Origin: CAXMMR01 sp965198995
GTDB taxonomy: Bacteria; Pseudomonadota; Alphaproteobacteria; Acetobacterales; Acetobacteraceae
Direction: 5' to 3'
NCBI GenBank assembly: GCA_965198995.1
Contig: CBDAQG010000002.1
Span: 806,001 to 870,000, forward strand
DNA length: 64,000 nucleotides
In this document: one piece after another, positions 51,340 to 60,881 of the stretch
Layout: every line of letters starts with the position of its first letter
Position numbering within the stretch: position 1 is the first letter of the stretch
Translations under genes and position numbers: made by a program
The notes under the pieces: generated by a model
Databases searched by the model: none
The model's input: only the letters and a program-made list of their open reading frames with translations
What the model was told of the DNA's origin: nothing

Positions 51340-52914
51340 ATGCATCTGAAAACCGACCCGAGCCGCCGGCAACGCCGACCGCGGCTGACGTCGGACGTCG
51401 CACTTGCCGACCTCCTCGAGCAGCCTGACGCCTCGGAGTGCGCGCCGGACAGGGACGTCGCATGGCCGCTCGCCTCGCCGCTTGACTGCCTGCTCATCGA
51501 GGGCGGCGACGAGCGTCTGGCCATCGATGCACGCTCCGGCCTGAATCGTTACGGTTGCTCCCCACGCCCGCGTCCTGGGGTGTTCGCCTTTGCCTCCTGC
51601 ACCGCTTCGTCCATCTCTGCCGAAGCCTATGAGCGGACGGAGCTGTGCCGGCGCCGAATGCTGCACCAGGCGCGCTCGCCGGGCGGCAGCGCGCTGCAGG
51701 CGATCGCGCGTGAGACCCTCGCGATCCGCCACGAGCTGGTCGATTGGTGGGGCGTGAGCGACATCGCCGAGGCGATCCTGGCGGCCTCCGGCACCGACGC
51801 CGTGCTGCTGCTTACCGGCCTGCTCTGCGGCATCGAGCCCGCCACCAGCATCCTCATGAGCCCGAGCGAAACCGGCAGCGGCGTGCCGGAGGCGGCGCGC
51901 GGTCGGCATTTCGCCAGGCTGTCCGCAGATGGCGGGCCAGCGAGCCCCGGCTGCCTCATCGACGGCTTTGCGCCGATCGCCTTGAGCGCCGTGCCGCTGC
52001 GCGAGCCGGATGGCAGCCTGCGCGATCCGGCTGCTGTCGCGCGCAGTTGCGAGACGGCGGTGATGGCCGCCTGCCAAGGCGGCGGCCGGGCGGTGCTGCA
52101 TGCCATCGACGGCTCCAAAACCGGGCTCTCGGCGCCTGGCCTGTCGACGTTGCTCGAGCTGCGACGGCGCCATGCCGGCCAGCTCGAGATCGTCATCGAC
52201 GCCTGTCAGGCGCGGCTGTCGCCGGCGCGACTGCGGCGCTACCTGGCCGCCGACCTGCCAGTGCTGATCACCGGCTCGAAGTTCTTCGGCGGTCCTGGCT
52301 TCAGTGGCGCGCTGCTGCTGCCGCGAGCGCGTTTTCCCGGCCTGTCGCTGCCCCCGGTCGGCCTTGCCGCCTACGGACTCGCCTCCTGCAAGGAGCTGCA
52401 GGCGACCGCCTGCGCCAATGCAGGCCTGGTGCTGCGCTGGCGGGCGGCCCTCGCCGAGATGGCTCGCTTTCGGCGCTCGGCCGCCGGCTTTCCGCGGGTG
52501 GTGGATCGACTGGCTGCCGAGATCCGTCGGCAACTCGCCGCCGACCCCGACCTGATCGGCATCGACGCGCCCGAGGAGGTCGCCCCGTCCGTCGACTGGA
52601 CCGACCGGCGCACCGTCTTCACCTTCGCCTTGCGCGAAGGTGGCCGCCTGGCCACCGTCGAGCGCCTGCGTGAGCTGCACGCCCTGCTCAATCGTGACCT
52701 CTCGTCCGAGCTGCCGGACGCCGAACCCACGCTTGCCGCAGCGCTCTGCCAGATCGGACAGCCGGTGCTGCTCGGCAGCCGTGAGGGTCAGGCATTCGGC
52801 GGCCTGCGCATCGCCATCGGCGCTCGCCACGCCGAGGCGGCGGACAGCGAGGCGGCGCTGCGGACCGTGTTCGCCAAGCTCAGGCTGGTGCGGCGGTCCT
52901 GGGGCATGAAGTAA
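51340..52914 (+). CDS. PLP fold-type-I-like protein of unknown function
   Basis: The 524-residue protein resembles aminotransferase class V-type enzymes. It has LEIVIDACQARLSPARLRRY (PLP-binding Asp) and PVLITGSKFFGGPGFSGALLL, with Lys at about residue 313 as the likely Schiff-base lysine. The N-terminal 70 residues are basic and lack homology that I recognise. The reaction is unknown. I chose the ATG at 51340 (AAGCGAGGC before it); ATGs at 51304 and further up are open too. It is divergent from ctrA and ends at a repeat. Confidence 0.72.
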   Translation: MHLKTDPSRRQRRPRLTSDVALADLLEQPDASECAPDRDVAWPLASPLDCLLIEGGDERLAIDARSGLNRYGCSPRPRPGVFAFASCTASSISAEAYERTELCRRRMLHQARSPGGSALQAIARETLAIRHELVDWWGVSDIAEAILAASGTDAVLLLTGLLCGIEPATSILMSPSETGSGVPEAARGRHFARLSADGGPASPGCLIDGFAPIALSAVPLREPDGSLRDPAAVARSCETAVMAACQGGGRAVLHAIDGSKTGLSAPGLSTLLELRRRHAGQLEIVIDACQARLSPARLRRYLAADLPVLITGSKFFGGPGFSGALLLPRARFPGLSLPPVGLAAYGLASCKELQATACANAGLVLRWRAALAEMARFRRSAAGFPRVVDRLAAEIRRQLAADPDLIGIDAPEEVAPSVDWTDRRTVFTFALREGGRLATVERLRELHALLNRDLSSELPDAEPTLAAALCQIGQPVLLGSREGQAFGGLRIAIGARHAEAADSEAALRTVFAKLRLVRRSWGMK

Positions 52915-53010
52915 GGCCAGGGCTCTGCCCTGGACCCGCTGGGGGCGGCGCCCCAGACCCGCGGCTCCGCCTTTAATGGGGTTCAGGGCCAGAGCCCTGG
53001 CCTGGCTTCC
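52915..53010. repeat. Composite GC-rich element with no core
   Basis: A-end (CCAGGGC-TCT-GCCCTGG, CTGGGGGCGGCGCCCCAG) is joined almost directly to the inverted B-end (GGCTCCGCCTTTAATGGGG, CCAGAGCCCTGG). This is the shortest composite in the window and shows the two ends are separable modules. It sits between convergent genes. Confidence 0.8.
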
Positions 53011-53016
53011 TGCCGA

Positions 53017-54510
53017 CTAGGTGATGCCACTCGTCGTGCTCGACAGCAGGGTCGCCACCTGCTCCCCCTTCGGCGAGCCAAGCCCGGTGACCGGGTCCCA
53101 GCCCTTGGCCGCCTTGTAGCCAGCGTTGCTGCCGCTGGTGATGTCCGTCAGCACGTCCTGGTTGGCGTAGAGCGTCGGGTTGACCAGGCCGAGCCTGCGC
53201 GCCGCCTGCTGGCCGGTCAGCGCCAGCAACGCCGCCCAGAGCGGCGCCACCGCGCTGGTGCCACCGACCACCTCCGCGGTGCCGTCGACGGAGATGTTGT
53301 AGCCGGTTTCCGGGTCGGCGTCGCCGGCGACGTCGGGCACCCCGCGATGGGCGTTGGTATTGCCGGTCTGCCAGCTCGGCCGGTCGAAATGGGTGCTGTA
53401 GCCGCCGCCGCTCGCGCCCCCCGAGCTGCCGTCGTTCCAGGCCACCTCGGCCCCGCTTGCCGGCAGCTTGGTGCCGCCGCAGCCCAGCACGTGCGGGCTG
53501 GAGGCTGGGAAGTCCACCGTCTTCGTCGACGTGCCGTCATCCGCGCCGCTGTCGCCGGAGGCGACGCAGACCGGAATGCCGAGGCTGCCGGCGCTCTGGA
53601 ATGCCTGGTCCATGGCTTGGAGGTCCTGCCTCGCATAGCTGCTCTCCGGACCGCCCCAGCTGATCGACATCACGCTGACAGTGCGCTGCGTGTCGTGGAT
53701 TGCCGTGGTGATCGCGTCGAGGAAGCCGTTGGCGGCCTGGGTGCCGAAGTAGACCGCGATGTCGGCCGCCGGGGCGATCGAGCCGGCGACCTGGATGTCG
53801 AGCTGCACCTCGCCGTCAGCGCCATTGGGATCGCTCGGCGTGTTGGTCGCGCCGTCGACGAGGACCGCGGCCAGCGTGCCGGTGCGATCGATGCCCTTCT
53901 GCTTGAAATACGCCGCCTGCTGCGTCGCGTCGTAGCCGCCGCCAAGCTCGATCAGCGCGACGACCTGGCCGGCCCCGGTCAGCCCGGTCGGAAAGCCGTA
54001 GCGTTTGGCGACCGCGACGGGATTGTAGGACGAGCTGGCGGCGGTCTTCTTATGACGCCGATAATGCGTGTGGGCGACCGGCCGCGTGTCGAAGCCCATC
54101 ACCGCGACGACCTCGTCGGCAATGGATGAGGGCACCGACAGCTGCCCCTCGCGGCCGACGAACTCGCGCCCCTCATGGCGGTAGCGCCCGAGCCTGGACG
54201 GCTGGAAGGCGGCCGAGGCCTGCCCGTAGGTGCCCGACAGCCGTACCTGATGCTGGCCGGCATCGGCCAGCTCGACCGTCAGGCCGTGCTCCTTGGCATA
54301 GGCCACCAGGGTGTCGACCGCGGCCGACTTGCTGGCATAGCGGCGGCGATACTCCTCGCGGCTCACCACCGTCGTCGGGTCGATCACGGCGCCGGGCTTG
54401 AAGACCACGGTGAGGCGAACCGGCTGCCCGTCGGCGACGTCGCCGAGGCGTTCGCCGGCTGGCCCGCTGCGCGTCGAGCGGGCAAGCGGGGAGAGGGCAT
54501 GATGGGCCAT
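53017..54510 (-). CDS. S53 family serine-carboxyl peptidase (kumamolisin-like)
   Basis: The 497-residue proprotein has a pro-domain (about 25-145; VRLTVVFKPG, YGQASAAFQPSRLG) and a subtilisin-like catalytic domain. The Ser-Glu-Asp triad is Glu234 and Asp238 (DGEVQLDIQV), oxyanion Asp320 (VASGDSGADDG) and Ser419 (GGTSAVAPLW). The calcium site follows (DITSGSNAGYKAAKGWDP). S53 enzymes work at acid pH, which suits an acidophilic or acetic-acid-type lifestyle. No classical signal peptide is visible, so the export route is unclear. Confidence 0.94.
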   Translation of the reverse strand: MAHHALSPLARSTRSGPAGERLGDVADGQPVRLTVVFKPGAVIDPTTVVSREEYRRRYASKSAAVDTLVAYAKEHGLTVELADAGQHQVRLSGTYGQASAAFQPSRLGRYRHEGREFVGREGQLSVPSSIADEVVAVMGFDTRPVAHTHYRRHKKTAASSSYNPVAVAKRYGFPTGLTGAGQVVALIELGGGYDATQQAAYFKQKGIDRTGTLAAVLVDGATNTPSDPNGADGEVQLDIQVAGSIAPAADIAVYFGTQAANGFLDAITTAIHDTQRTVSVMSISWGGPESSYARQDLQAMDQAFQSAGSLGIPVCVASGDSGADDGTSTKTVDFPASSPHVLGCGGTKLPASGAEVAWNDGSSGGASGGGYSTHFDRPSWQTGNTNAHRGVPDVAGDADPETGYNISVDGTAEVVGGTSAVAPLWAALLALTGQQAARRLGLVNPTLYANQDVLTDITSGSNAGYKAAKGWDPVTGLGSPKGEQVATLLSSTTSGIT

Positions 54511-54669
54511 GCGGGACGCCTTTCAGAATTGAGTATGCCTACAAGCGTACAGCCGAACCGGGAGTTTGCCCAAGCAAGTCACGGCAAGGCTCTGCCCTGC
54601 ACCGGGCGCCCGCCGCACGCGTCCGATCAGTCCTCTCCGCGCCGGGGCCGGCGGTCCCGGACCTCGTGA

Positions 54670-56010
54670 CTAAGCGTTCAGCGGCGACCAGGCGGGGTCG
54701 GAGGCGTTGCCGGGCGTTGAGACCGCCCGCTCGTTGAAGCCGGTGATGTCGATCGACACCAGGCGCGACGAGAAGCCGGCGCCCGAGCGCCCGCCCGGCG
54801 TCTCGCGCCAGAACATCAGCACCCGCCCATTTGGCGCGAAGGTCGGGCCCTCCACCGAGTAGCTCTCGGACAGGATGCGCTCGCCCGAGCCGTCCGGCCG
54901 CATGACGCCGATCGCGAACGTGCCGCCCGATAGCCGGGTGAAGGCGATCAGGTCACCGCGCGGCGACCACACCGGCGTCGCATACCGCCCATGACCGAAG
55001 GAGATCCGCTGGGCCGCGCCGCCGCCGCCGCTCATGATGTAGAGCTGCTGGTCGCCGCCGCGGTCGGAGTTGAAGACGATCTGCGAGCCGTCCGGGCTGT
55101 AGCACGGCGACGTATCGATGGACCCCGAGCTGGTCAGCCGCCGCTCGATACGGCTGCCGACGTCCACGGTGAAGATGTCCGAGCCGCCGCCGCGCGTCAC
55201 CGACATGATGACGCTGCTGCCGGAGGGCGCAAAGCGCGGCGCGAAGCTCATGCCCTCGAACTCGCCGAGCACCGACTGCCGGCCGGAGCCGAGATTGAAC
55301 AGGTAAACGCGCGGCCGGTCATTGGCGTAGCTCATGAAGGCGATCTCGTCGCGCACCGGGCTGAAGCGCGGCGTCAGCACCAGCCACGAGCCATCGGTGA
55401 GCGTGCGGTTGTTGGCGCTGTCCTGGTCCATGATCGCCAGCCGCTTGATCTGCCGACCCTCGCGCCCGGTTGCCGAAACGTAGACGATCCGGGTGTCGAA
55501 ATAGCCCTTCTCGCCGAGCAGCCGCTCGTAGATGACGTCGGCGATGATGTGGGCGATGCGGCGCCAGTTGCCGGCCGAGGTGGTGTAGGCGGTGCCCTGC
55601 AGCTGGGTGCCCTGCAGCACGTCCCACAGCCTGAATTCGACCCGGGCGGCGGCGCCCTCGGAGACGGTGCCGGTCACCAGCGCCTGCGCGCCCACCGCCT
55701 TCCAGTTGGCGAAACTCGGCGTGCCACCGGTGTCGCCGGTGATGAAGGCGGCCTGGTCGATCGGCCGGAACAGCCCGCACCGGGCGAGGTCGGCGCTGAT
55801 CACGCCGGTCATTTCGGCGCCCAGCGCAGAGCCGCCGAAGTTCGGCAGCGCGATCGGGATCGGGTCGGTGCGCGCGCGATTGACGTCGATCACCGCGCCC
55901 GGACCGCCGGTGGAGGGGATCGGTGCGGACTGGGCGCGGGCGGCGCCGGCGGCAAGCAGGCCGGCGCCGGTGCCGACGAACAGGCGACGACGGGTGACTT
56001 GGTCGGACAA
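54670..56010 (-). CDS. tolB: Tol-Pal system protein TolB
   Basis: The 446-residue periplasmic beta-propeller binds Pal and Colicin-like ligands and completes the Tol-Pal envelope-constriction machine. The N-terminal domain is followed by repeated propeller blades such as [48 protein letters not shown] and SPRGDLIAF. The signal sequence [22 protein letters not shown] carries twin arginines, so export by Tat is likely. A composite repeat of 170 bp separates it from tolA. Confidence 0.95.
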   Translation of the reverse strand: MSDQVTRRRLFVGTGAGLLAAGAARAQSAPIPSTGGPGAVIDVNRARTDPIPIALPNFGGSALGAEMTGVISADLARCGLFRPIDQAAFITGDTGGTPSFANWKAVGAQALVTGTVSEGAAARVEFRLWDVLQGTQLQGTAYTTSAGNWRRIAHIIADVIYERLLGEKGYFDTRIVYVSATGREGRQIKRLAIMDQDSANNRTLTDGSWLVLTPRFSPVRDEIAFMSYANDRPRVYLFNLGSGRQSVLGEFEGMSFAPRFAPSGSSVIMSVTRGGGSDIFTVDVGSRIERRLTSSGSIDTSPCYSPDGSQIVFNSDRGGDQQLYIMSGGGGAAQRISFGHGRYATPVWSPRGDLIAFTRLSGGTFAIGVMRPDGSGERILSESYSVEGPTFAPNGRVLMFWRETPGGRSGAGFSSRLVSIDITGFNERAVSTPGNASDPAWSPLNA

Positions 56011-56105
56011 GGCGGCGACTCCAGTACAGGCGGAGGCTAGTTTAGCCGAACGGTACGGAGCTCATATGCGAGGGCGGCTTACAAAGCCGTAACGCCGCGA
56101 CCTGT

Positions 56106-56277
56106 AAGGCCAGGGCTCTGCCCTGGACCCGCTGGGGGCGGCGCCCCCAGACCCGCATCCGTTTGACTGTGGACGGACGCCCACGCCACCGACCTCGCCA
56201 TGGCGGCATGAACAAGGAATAGATTCTAAAAGCTCCGCGTTTAATGGGGTCTAGGGGCAACGCCTCTGGCCTTCCGA
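56106..56277. repeat. Composite GC-rich element (A-end, core, inverted B-end)
   Basis: CCAGGGC-TCT-GCCCTGG and CTGGGGGC-GGC-GCCCCCAG open it. The core includes CCACCGACCTCGCCATGGCGG. The inverted B-end has AATAGATTCTAAAAGCTCCG, TTTAATGGGGTCT and AGGGGCAACGCCTCTGG. It lies between tolA and tolB. Confidence 0.8.
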
Positions 56278-56281
56278 CCTC

Positions 56282-57250
56282 CTAAGGACTGAACCGAAAC
56301 ACAAAGCTGCGGTTCTGCCCGAGCATGGTCTGCGGCAGCGGCAAGGTCGCGCAGCGCGGATCCAGCACCGCCCGCACCGCCCGCTCGGCATAGGCGCGGA
56401 ACACCGGGTCGCCCAGCCGTCCGACGTCACTGCCCGACACATGCGCGTCATGCACCGTCCCGCCACCGTCGGTCACCACGTCGAGCAACACCCGAAACTG
56501 CGAGGCGCCCTGGGCGCCGGCGTCGTAGCTCCAGCACTCGCGCACATGGTCGCCGATCGCGCCGCGCTGGGCGCCGGTCAGGCCGCCGGTCTCCGCCCCC
56601 TCCGGACGACCGCCACCATGCGGCGCGCCGCCGCGGCTGGGATTGGCCCGCGCCCGGGGCGGCGTCGTCTGCGTCTGGTCGGCCCGGAACTTCTCGAGCG
56701 TCGCCAGGAGCGAGTGGGTGTCAGGCGTGACGTTCCTGGTCGGGTTCGGCTGCGAGGCGTGGCTCTCGATCGTGCGCGGTGGCGGCGGCACCGGCGGAGG
56801 GGGTGCCAGCCGCGGCGGCGTCGGCGCGCGTGGCGTCGGCATCGGCGCCGGCTGGGGCGGTGGTGGTGGCACGGTCGGCGCGGGGAGCGGCGACAGGTCC
56901 GGCGGCGGTGTCGGAGCCGGCGTGAGGCTCGGGGTCGGCGGCGCGCTGGCCTGCGGCGGCGGCGGTGGTGGGGGCGGCGGCGGTGGCGGCGGCTCGATCG
57001 GCTCGTCCTTGGGCGCCTCTTCGGCCGGAGGCTGGTCCGCCGGCGTCGGCGCGTCGGCGGGCGCTGCGACCGCGCCGGGCGCCCGCGCCTTCTGCGCCGT
57101 CTCGGCGCTGCCGGTGAAGTCCATCTCGACCGACGTCTCCGGCGGCGCCTCGGGTGGCACCGGGCTCGGCAGCGCGATCAGCAGCGCCAGCAGGGCGGCC
57201 AGATGCAGCCCGGCGGACACCGCGCCGGCTCGTTTCATCGTCGGCGTCAT
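56282..57250 (-). CDS. tolA: TolA-like energy-transducing protein, proline-rich
   Basis: The 322-residue protein has an N-terminal membrane anchor (GAVSAGLHLAALLALLIALP). A long Pro-rich spacer (about 45-170) includes a run of 13 prolines, and a TonB_C/TolA-type C-terminal domain follows (QRGAIGDHVRECWSYDAGAQGASQF, AYAERAVRAVLDPRC). It would carry force from TolQR across the periplasm. The Pro spacer replaces the usual Ala/Lys helix. Its position between tolR and tolB fixes the assignment. It is a likely substrate needing EF-P for translation. Confidence 0.9.
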   Translation of the reverse strand: MTPTMKRAGAVSAGLHLAALLALLIALPSPVPPEAPPETSVEMDFTGSAETAQKARAPGAVAAPADAPTPADQPPAEEAPKDEPIEPPPPPPPPPPPPPQASAPPTPSLTPAPTPPPDLSPLPAPTVPPPPPQPAPMPTPRAPTPPRLAPPPPVPPPPRTIESHASQPNPTRNVTPDTHSLLATLEKFRADQTQTTPPRARANPSRGGAPHGGGRPEGAETGGLTGAQRGAIGDHVRECWSYDAGAQGASQFRVLLDVVTDGGGTVHDAHVSGSDVGRLGDPVFRAYAERAVRAVLDPRCATLPLPQTMLGQNRSFVFRFSP

Positions 57251-57279
57251 CGCGCTGTCTCAGCCAGACGGCAGGGGCG

Positions 57280-57747
57280 TCAGCCGCCCGCCGGCGCCCC
57301 GGGCGTCCCCGGCGCCGGCGGCGCGCCCCCTGGCTGCTCGGCCAGCAGCGCCACCTTGGTGAAGCCGCCCGCGGTCACGGTGCCCATGACCTCCATGATC
57401 CGCCCGTACGGCAGGTCCTTGTCGCCACGCACGAAGATCCGCCGCGTCGGGTCGTTCTTGGCGTTGGCCTGCAGCTTGGCCACCAGGTCGGGCAGTTGCA
57501 CCTCATCGTCGCCGATGAAGATCTTGCCGGCGGCGTTGAGCGAGACGGTGATCGGCGTCGCATCCTGGTTGAGCGGCGCCGCCGACGCCTTCGGCAGGTC
57601 GACATTGACGCCCGACGTCATCAGCGGCGCGGTGACCATGAACACGATCAGCAGCACCAGCATGACGTCGACCAGCGGGGTCACGTTGATTTCGGCGAGC
57701 GGCTTGTAGCGCCCCCGACCACGTCCGCCGCCGACATTGAAGGCCAT
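57280..57747 (-). CDS. tolR: Tol-Pal system protein TolR
   Basis: The 155-residue ExbD/TolR protein has a single membrane helix AEINVTPLVDVMLVLLIVFMV with the proton-binding Asp27. VTVSLNAAGKIFIGDDEV and RRIFVRGDKDLPYGRIMEVM follow in the periplasm. A Gly/Pro tail (PGGAPPAPGTPGAPAGG) ends it. It forms the stator with TolQ. The ATG at 57747 lies 42 bp after tolQ. Confidence 0.95.
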   Translation of the reverse strand: MAFNVGGGRGRGRYKPLAEINVTPLVDVMLVLLIVFMVTAPLMTSGVNVDLPKASAAPLNQDATPITVSLNAAGKIFIGDDEVQLPDLVAKLQANAKNDPTRRIFVRGDKDLPYGRIMEVMGTVTAGGFTKVALLAEQPGGAPPAPGTPGAPAGG

Positions 57748-57788
57748 CTAGCGGGCCCTCATGATTGCATCTCGATGCATGAGCAGGC

Positions 57789-58508
57789 TCATGCGGGCCG
57801 CTCCTCGCCCTGGCGGCTGAGGATGGCGCCGAACTCGGTGCCGAAACCCTCCAGCCGCTGGGCGAACCGGGCGAGGTCGGTGCTGATCTTGTTGTAGGCG
57901 AGCACCGCCGGGATGGCGGCGACCAGGCCGATCGCGGTCGCGAACAACGCCTCGGCGATGCCCGGTGCGACCACCGAGAGGTTGGTGTTGTGCATCGCCG
58001 CAATCGCCGAGAACGAGTGCATGATGCCCCAGACGGTGCCGAACAGGCCGATGAACGGGGCCGTCGCGCCGACCGAGGCGAGGAAGATCATCCAGCGCTC
58101 CATGCGCTCCATCTCGCGGTTGACCGTCATCGTCATCGCCCGGTCCAGCCGCTCGCGCACCGAGCCGCGCGCCATGTCGGCGCCGACCACCCGCGAGGAG
58201 CGCCGCCACTCGGTCATCGCGGCGCCGAACACGGCGGCCATCGGATGGGTCGGCTTCACGCCCTCGCGGTCATACAGCTCCTCCAGCGAGCCGCCGGACC
58301 AGAAGCGGTCCTCGAAGCCGTCCGCGGACTTGGCCGCGCGGCGCAGCGCCGTCACCTTCTCGAACACGATCGCCCACACCCAGATGCTGGCGGCGAGCAG
58401 GCCCAGCATGATCAGCTTGACGACGATGTCGGCCTGCATGAACAGCGTCCAGAGCGACAGGTCGGCGCCCGGCGCACTCAGGTTGGCGGCATCGACGGCA
58501 CGATCCAC
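57789..58508 (-). CDS. tolQ: Tol-Pal system protein TolQ
   Basis: The 239-residue MotA/TolQ/ExbB protein has three membrane helices. Landmarks are [50 protein letters not shown] and [28 protein letters not shown]. It is the proton channel of the Tol-Pal complex. The start is a GTG at 58508 behind TTAGGAG. It follows ybgC by 12 bp, the classical ybgC-tolQRAB arrangement. Confidence 0.96.
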   Translation of the reverse strand: MDRAVDAANLSAPGADLSLWTLFMQADIVVKLIMLGLLAASIWVWAIVFEKVTALRRAAKSADGFEDRFWSGGSLEELYDREGVKPTHPMAAVFGAAMTEWRRSSRVVGADMARGSVRERLDRAMTMTVNREMERMERWMIFLASVGATAPFIGLFGTVWGIMHSFSAIAAMHNTNLSVVAPGIAEALFATAIGLVAAIPAVLAYNKISTDLARFAQRLEGFGTEFGAILSRQGEERPA

Positions 58509-58520
58509 GATCGAAAACTC

Positions 58521-58925
58521 CTAAGCCACTGCCGCGAACGCCGCGCGCCAGCGGGCCGGAATGCGGGCGACCCGCATGCCATCCTCGCTCACGCAGACCA
58601 GCAGGACCTCGGCAGTCGCGATCAACCGGCCGCTCACCTCGATCGCCTGGCGCAGCGTCACCGTGGCGCCGGTAAGCGCCAGCACGGTCGTCACGATGTC
58701 CAGCACGTCGTCGAGGCGCGCGGGGCGCAGATACTCCAGATTGGCGCGGCGCACCATGAAGCCTCGTCCATGTTCGGCGACCATCGCGTAATAGGGCACG
58801 CCCATGTCACGCAGCGCCTCGGTCCGGGCGCGCTCGCAGAAGCCGAGATAGCGGCCGTGATAGACGACGCCGCCGATGTCGGTGTCCTCGACATAGACGC
58901 GGAAGCTGGCGCGGTGGGAGGTCAT
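58521..58925 (-). CDS. ybgC: Acyl-CoA thioesterase YbgC
   Basis: The 134-residue hotdog-fold thioesterase has RVYVEDTDIGGVVYHGRYLGFCERARTEAL, with the catalytic Asp in DTDIGGVVYH, and RRANLEYLRPARLDDVLDI. It hydrolyses short-chain acyl-CoA or acyl-ACP and is the usual first gene of the tol-pal operon. The ATG is at 58925. The gene begins just left of an AT-rich element. Confidence 0.95.
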   Translation of the reverse strand: MTSHRASFRVYVEDTDIGGVVYHGRYLGFCERARTEALRDMGVPYYAMVAEHGRGFMVRRANLEYLRPARLDDVLDIVTTVLALTGATVTLRQAIEVSGRLIATAEVLLVCVSEDGMRVARIPARWRAAFAAVA

Positions 58926-58945
58926 CGAGGGTCGGGACGGGGACG

Positions 58946-59239
58946 GACGCCTGCTTTTTTGAAAAAAAGCAGCAAAAAACTTTTGCTCGGCTGTCGCGGG
59001 AACGGGGCGATGACTCGGCCAAATACAGCAAGATCGGTCGGTGTGATGGCGACCCGCGGTGAACCAAGAGTGTTATTACAAATCAATGTCTTATCGCAAT
59101 CTTGCCCATAGGCAAGATTGCCAGATCCGCTGCTGTCCGACGACTGTGCTAGCACGTTCGCCCCATCGTCCCACGCTCCCCACCTTGCTCTGACGAGTAA
59201 AAGTTTTTTGGTCCTTTTTACCAAAAAAGGACCGCTTGC
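58946..59239. repeat. AT-rich inverted-arm element, copy 4, with 190-bp centre
   Basis: The left arm at 58949-58990 (CTGCTTTTTTGAAAAAAAGCAG then AAAAAACTTTTGCTCG) and the right arm at 59198-59239 (AAAAGTTTTTTGGTCC then TTTTTACCAAAAAAGGACC) are inverted. The centre has a CAATCTTGCC-CATA-GGCAAGATTG hairpin (59097-59120) like the one after glcF, and a lower-GC stretch, but no convincing gene. It fills the 315-bp gap between ybgC and ruvB. Confidence 0.75.
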
Positions 59240-59241
59240 TT

Positions 59242-60282
59242 CTACTGATCATCCAGCAAATCAAGCAACGGCCCAGCGGGCGGCCGCAGCCCGAGATGGC
59301 GCCAGCCTGGCTCGCCGAGCACGCGGCCGCGCGAGGTGCGCAGCACCAAACCCTCCTGGATCAGGAACGGCTCGATCACGTCCTCCAGCGTGTCGCGCGC
59401 CTCGGCGAGTGCCGCGGCCAGGGTTTCGACGCCGACCGGGCCGCCGGCGTGGTGCTCGGCGATGCGGCGAAGGTAGCGGCGGTCCATGCCGTCGAGCCCC
59501 AGCCGGTCGACCTCGAGCCGGGTCAGGGTGCGGTCGGCGACCGTGCGGCCAACCCGGCCGGAGCCGTCCACGGCGGCAAAGTCGCGCACCCGGCGCAGCA
59601 GGCGGCCGGCGATGCGCGGGGTGCCGCGGGAGCGCGCGGCGATCTCGGCGGCGCCGTCCGGGGCGAGGTCGAAGCCGAGCTTGTCGGCGCCGCGCGAGAC
59701 GATCAGCTCCAGCTCGGCCGGCGTGTAGAACACGAGGCGGAGCGGGATGCCGAAGCGGTCGCGCAGCGGTGTGGCGAGCAGCCCGGCGCGGGTGGTGGCG
59801 CCCACCAGCGTGAACGGCGAGAGGTCGATCCGCACCGAGCGCGCGGCCGGGCCTTCGCCGATGATGAGGTCGAGCTGGAAGTCCTCCATCGCCGGGTAGA
59901 GGATCTCCTCGATCGCCGGCTGCAGGCGGTGGATCTCGTCTATGAACAGCACGTCGCGCGGCTGCAGGTTGGTCAGGATGGCGGCCAGGTCGCCGGCGCG
60001 CTGGATCACCGGGCCGGAGGTGGCGCGAAAGCCGACGCCGAGCTCGCGGGCGACGATCTGGGCGAGCGTGGTCTTGCCGAGGCCGGGCGGGCCGTGCAGC
60101 AGCACGTGGTCGAGCGCCTCGCCGCGGCCGCGCGCCGCCTCGATGAACACGGCCAGGTTCTCCCGGGTGCCCTTCTGGCCGATGAACTCGCGCAGGGTCT
60201 GCGGGCGCAGCGAGGCTTCCGCGGCGTCCTCGTCGGCGCGAGCGCTGGAGACGGCGCGGTCGGGCTCCGCCGGGCGCCTCAA
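59242..60282 (-). CDS. ruvB: Holliday junction ATP-dependent helicase RuvB
   Basis: The 346-residue AAA+ motor drives branch migration on RuvA-bound junctions. It has [12 protein letters not shown], Walker [17 protein letters not shown], Walker [13 protein letters not shown], sensor [13 protein letters not shown] and the C-terminal winged helix [12 protein letters not shown]...[12 protein letters not shown]. The TTG start at 60282 overlaps the ruvA stop (TTGA), giving coupling. The order yebC-ruvC-ruvA-ruvB on this strand is standard. Confidence 0.97.
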   Translation of the reverse strand: MRRPAEPDRAVSSARADEDAAEASLRPQTLREFIGQKGTRENLAVFIEAARGRGEALDHVLLHGPPGLGKTTLAQIVARELGVGFRATSGPVIQRAGDLAAILTNLQPRDVLFIDEIHRLQPAIEEILYPAMEDFQLDLIIGEGPAARSVRIDLSPFTLVGATTRAGLLATPLRDRFGIPLRLVFYTPAELELIVSRGADKLGFDLAPDGAAEIAARSRGTPRIAGRLLRRVRDFAAVDGSGRVGRTVADRTLTRLEVDRLGLDGMDRRYLRRIAEHHAGGPVGVETLAAALAEARDTLEDVIEPFLIQEGLVLRTSRGRVLGEPGWRHLGLRPPAGPLLDLLDDQ

Positions 60283-60881
60283 CGGGCGAGCTCCTTGAGC
60301 GCGTCGCGGATCACCGCGTCGAGCGCCGCGGTCTCGCCGAGCCGCGTGATCACCCGCTCGACCGCGGGCTGCGCCTCGATGCGGCGGTAGCCGAGATTGG
60401 CGAGCGCCGAGACGGCGTCGGCCTGGGTGCCGGCGGGCTGGGCGGGAATGCCGAGGCTGACCTGCTCGCCGAGCGGCATGCCGCCGGCGCGCTCGCGCAG
60501 CTCAGTGAGCAGGCGCACGGCAAGCTTGGCGCCGACGCCGGGCGCGCGGGTGAGGGCGGCGCGGTCGCCGGCGGCGATGGCGGCGACGAGCTCGCGCGCC
60601 GACAGCGCCGAGAGCAGGCCGAGCGCCACCTTGGCGCCGACGCCCTGCACGGTGAGCAGCAGCCGGAACCACTCCCGCTCGGCCGGCTCGGCGAAGCCGT
60701 AGAGGATGATCGCATCCTCGCGCACCACCGTCTCGACCAGCACGCGCGCCAGCGCCGGCGGGCCGGGCAGGGCGGACAAGGTGCGCGTCGAGGCCTGCAC
60801 CAGGTAGCCGACGCCGCCGACGTCGATCACGCAGGTGGCGGCGTCGAGCGCCTCGACCCGGCCGGTGAGCAAGGCGATCAA
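60279..60881 (-). CDS. ruvA: Holliday junction DNA helicase subunit RuvA
   Basis: The 200-residue junction-binding tetramer has an OB domain ([25 protein letters not shown]), a double HhH region ([35 protein letters not shown]) and a C-terminal domain III that contacts RuvB ([20 protein letters not shown]). The start is a TTG at 60881 overlapping the ruvC stop as TTGA, repeated again at the ruvA-ruvB junction. Confidence 0.96.
   Translation of the reverse strand: MIALLTGRVEALDAATCVIDVGGVGYLVQASTRTLSALPGPPALARVLVETVVREDAIILYGFAEPAEREWFRLLLTVQGVGAKVALGLLSALSARELVAAIAAGDRAALTRAPGVGAKLAVRLLTELRERAGGMPLGEQVSLGIPAQPAGTQADAVSALANLGYRRIEAQPAVERVITRLGETAALDAVIRDALKELAR

Noticed and set aside
58980..59200. 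Possible small gene or RNA in the centre of the ybgC-ruvB element
   Set aside because: Lower GC and one hairpin only; no frame with a start, ribosome-binding site and plausible protein.
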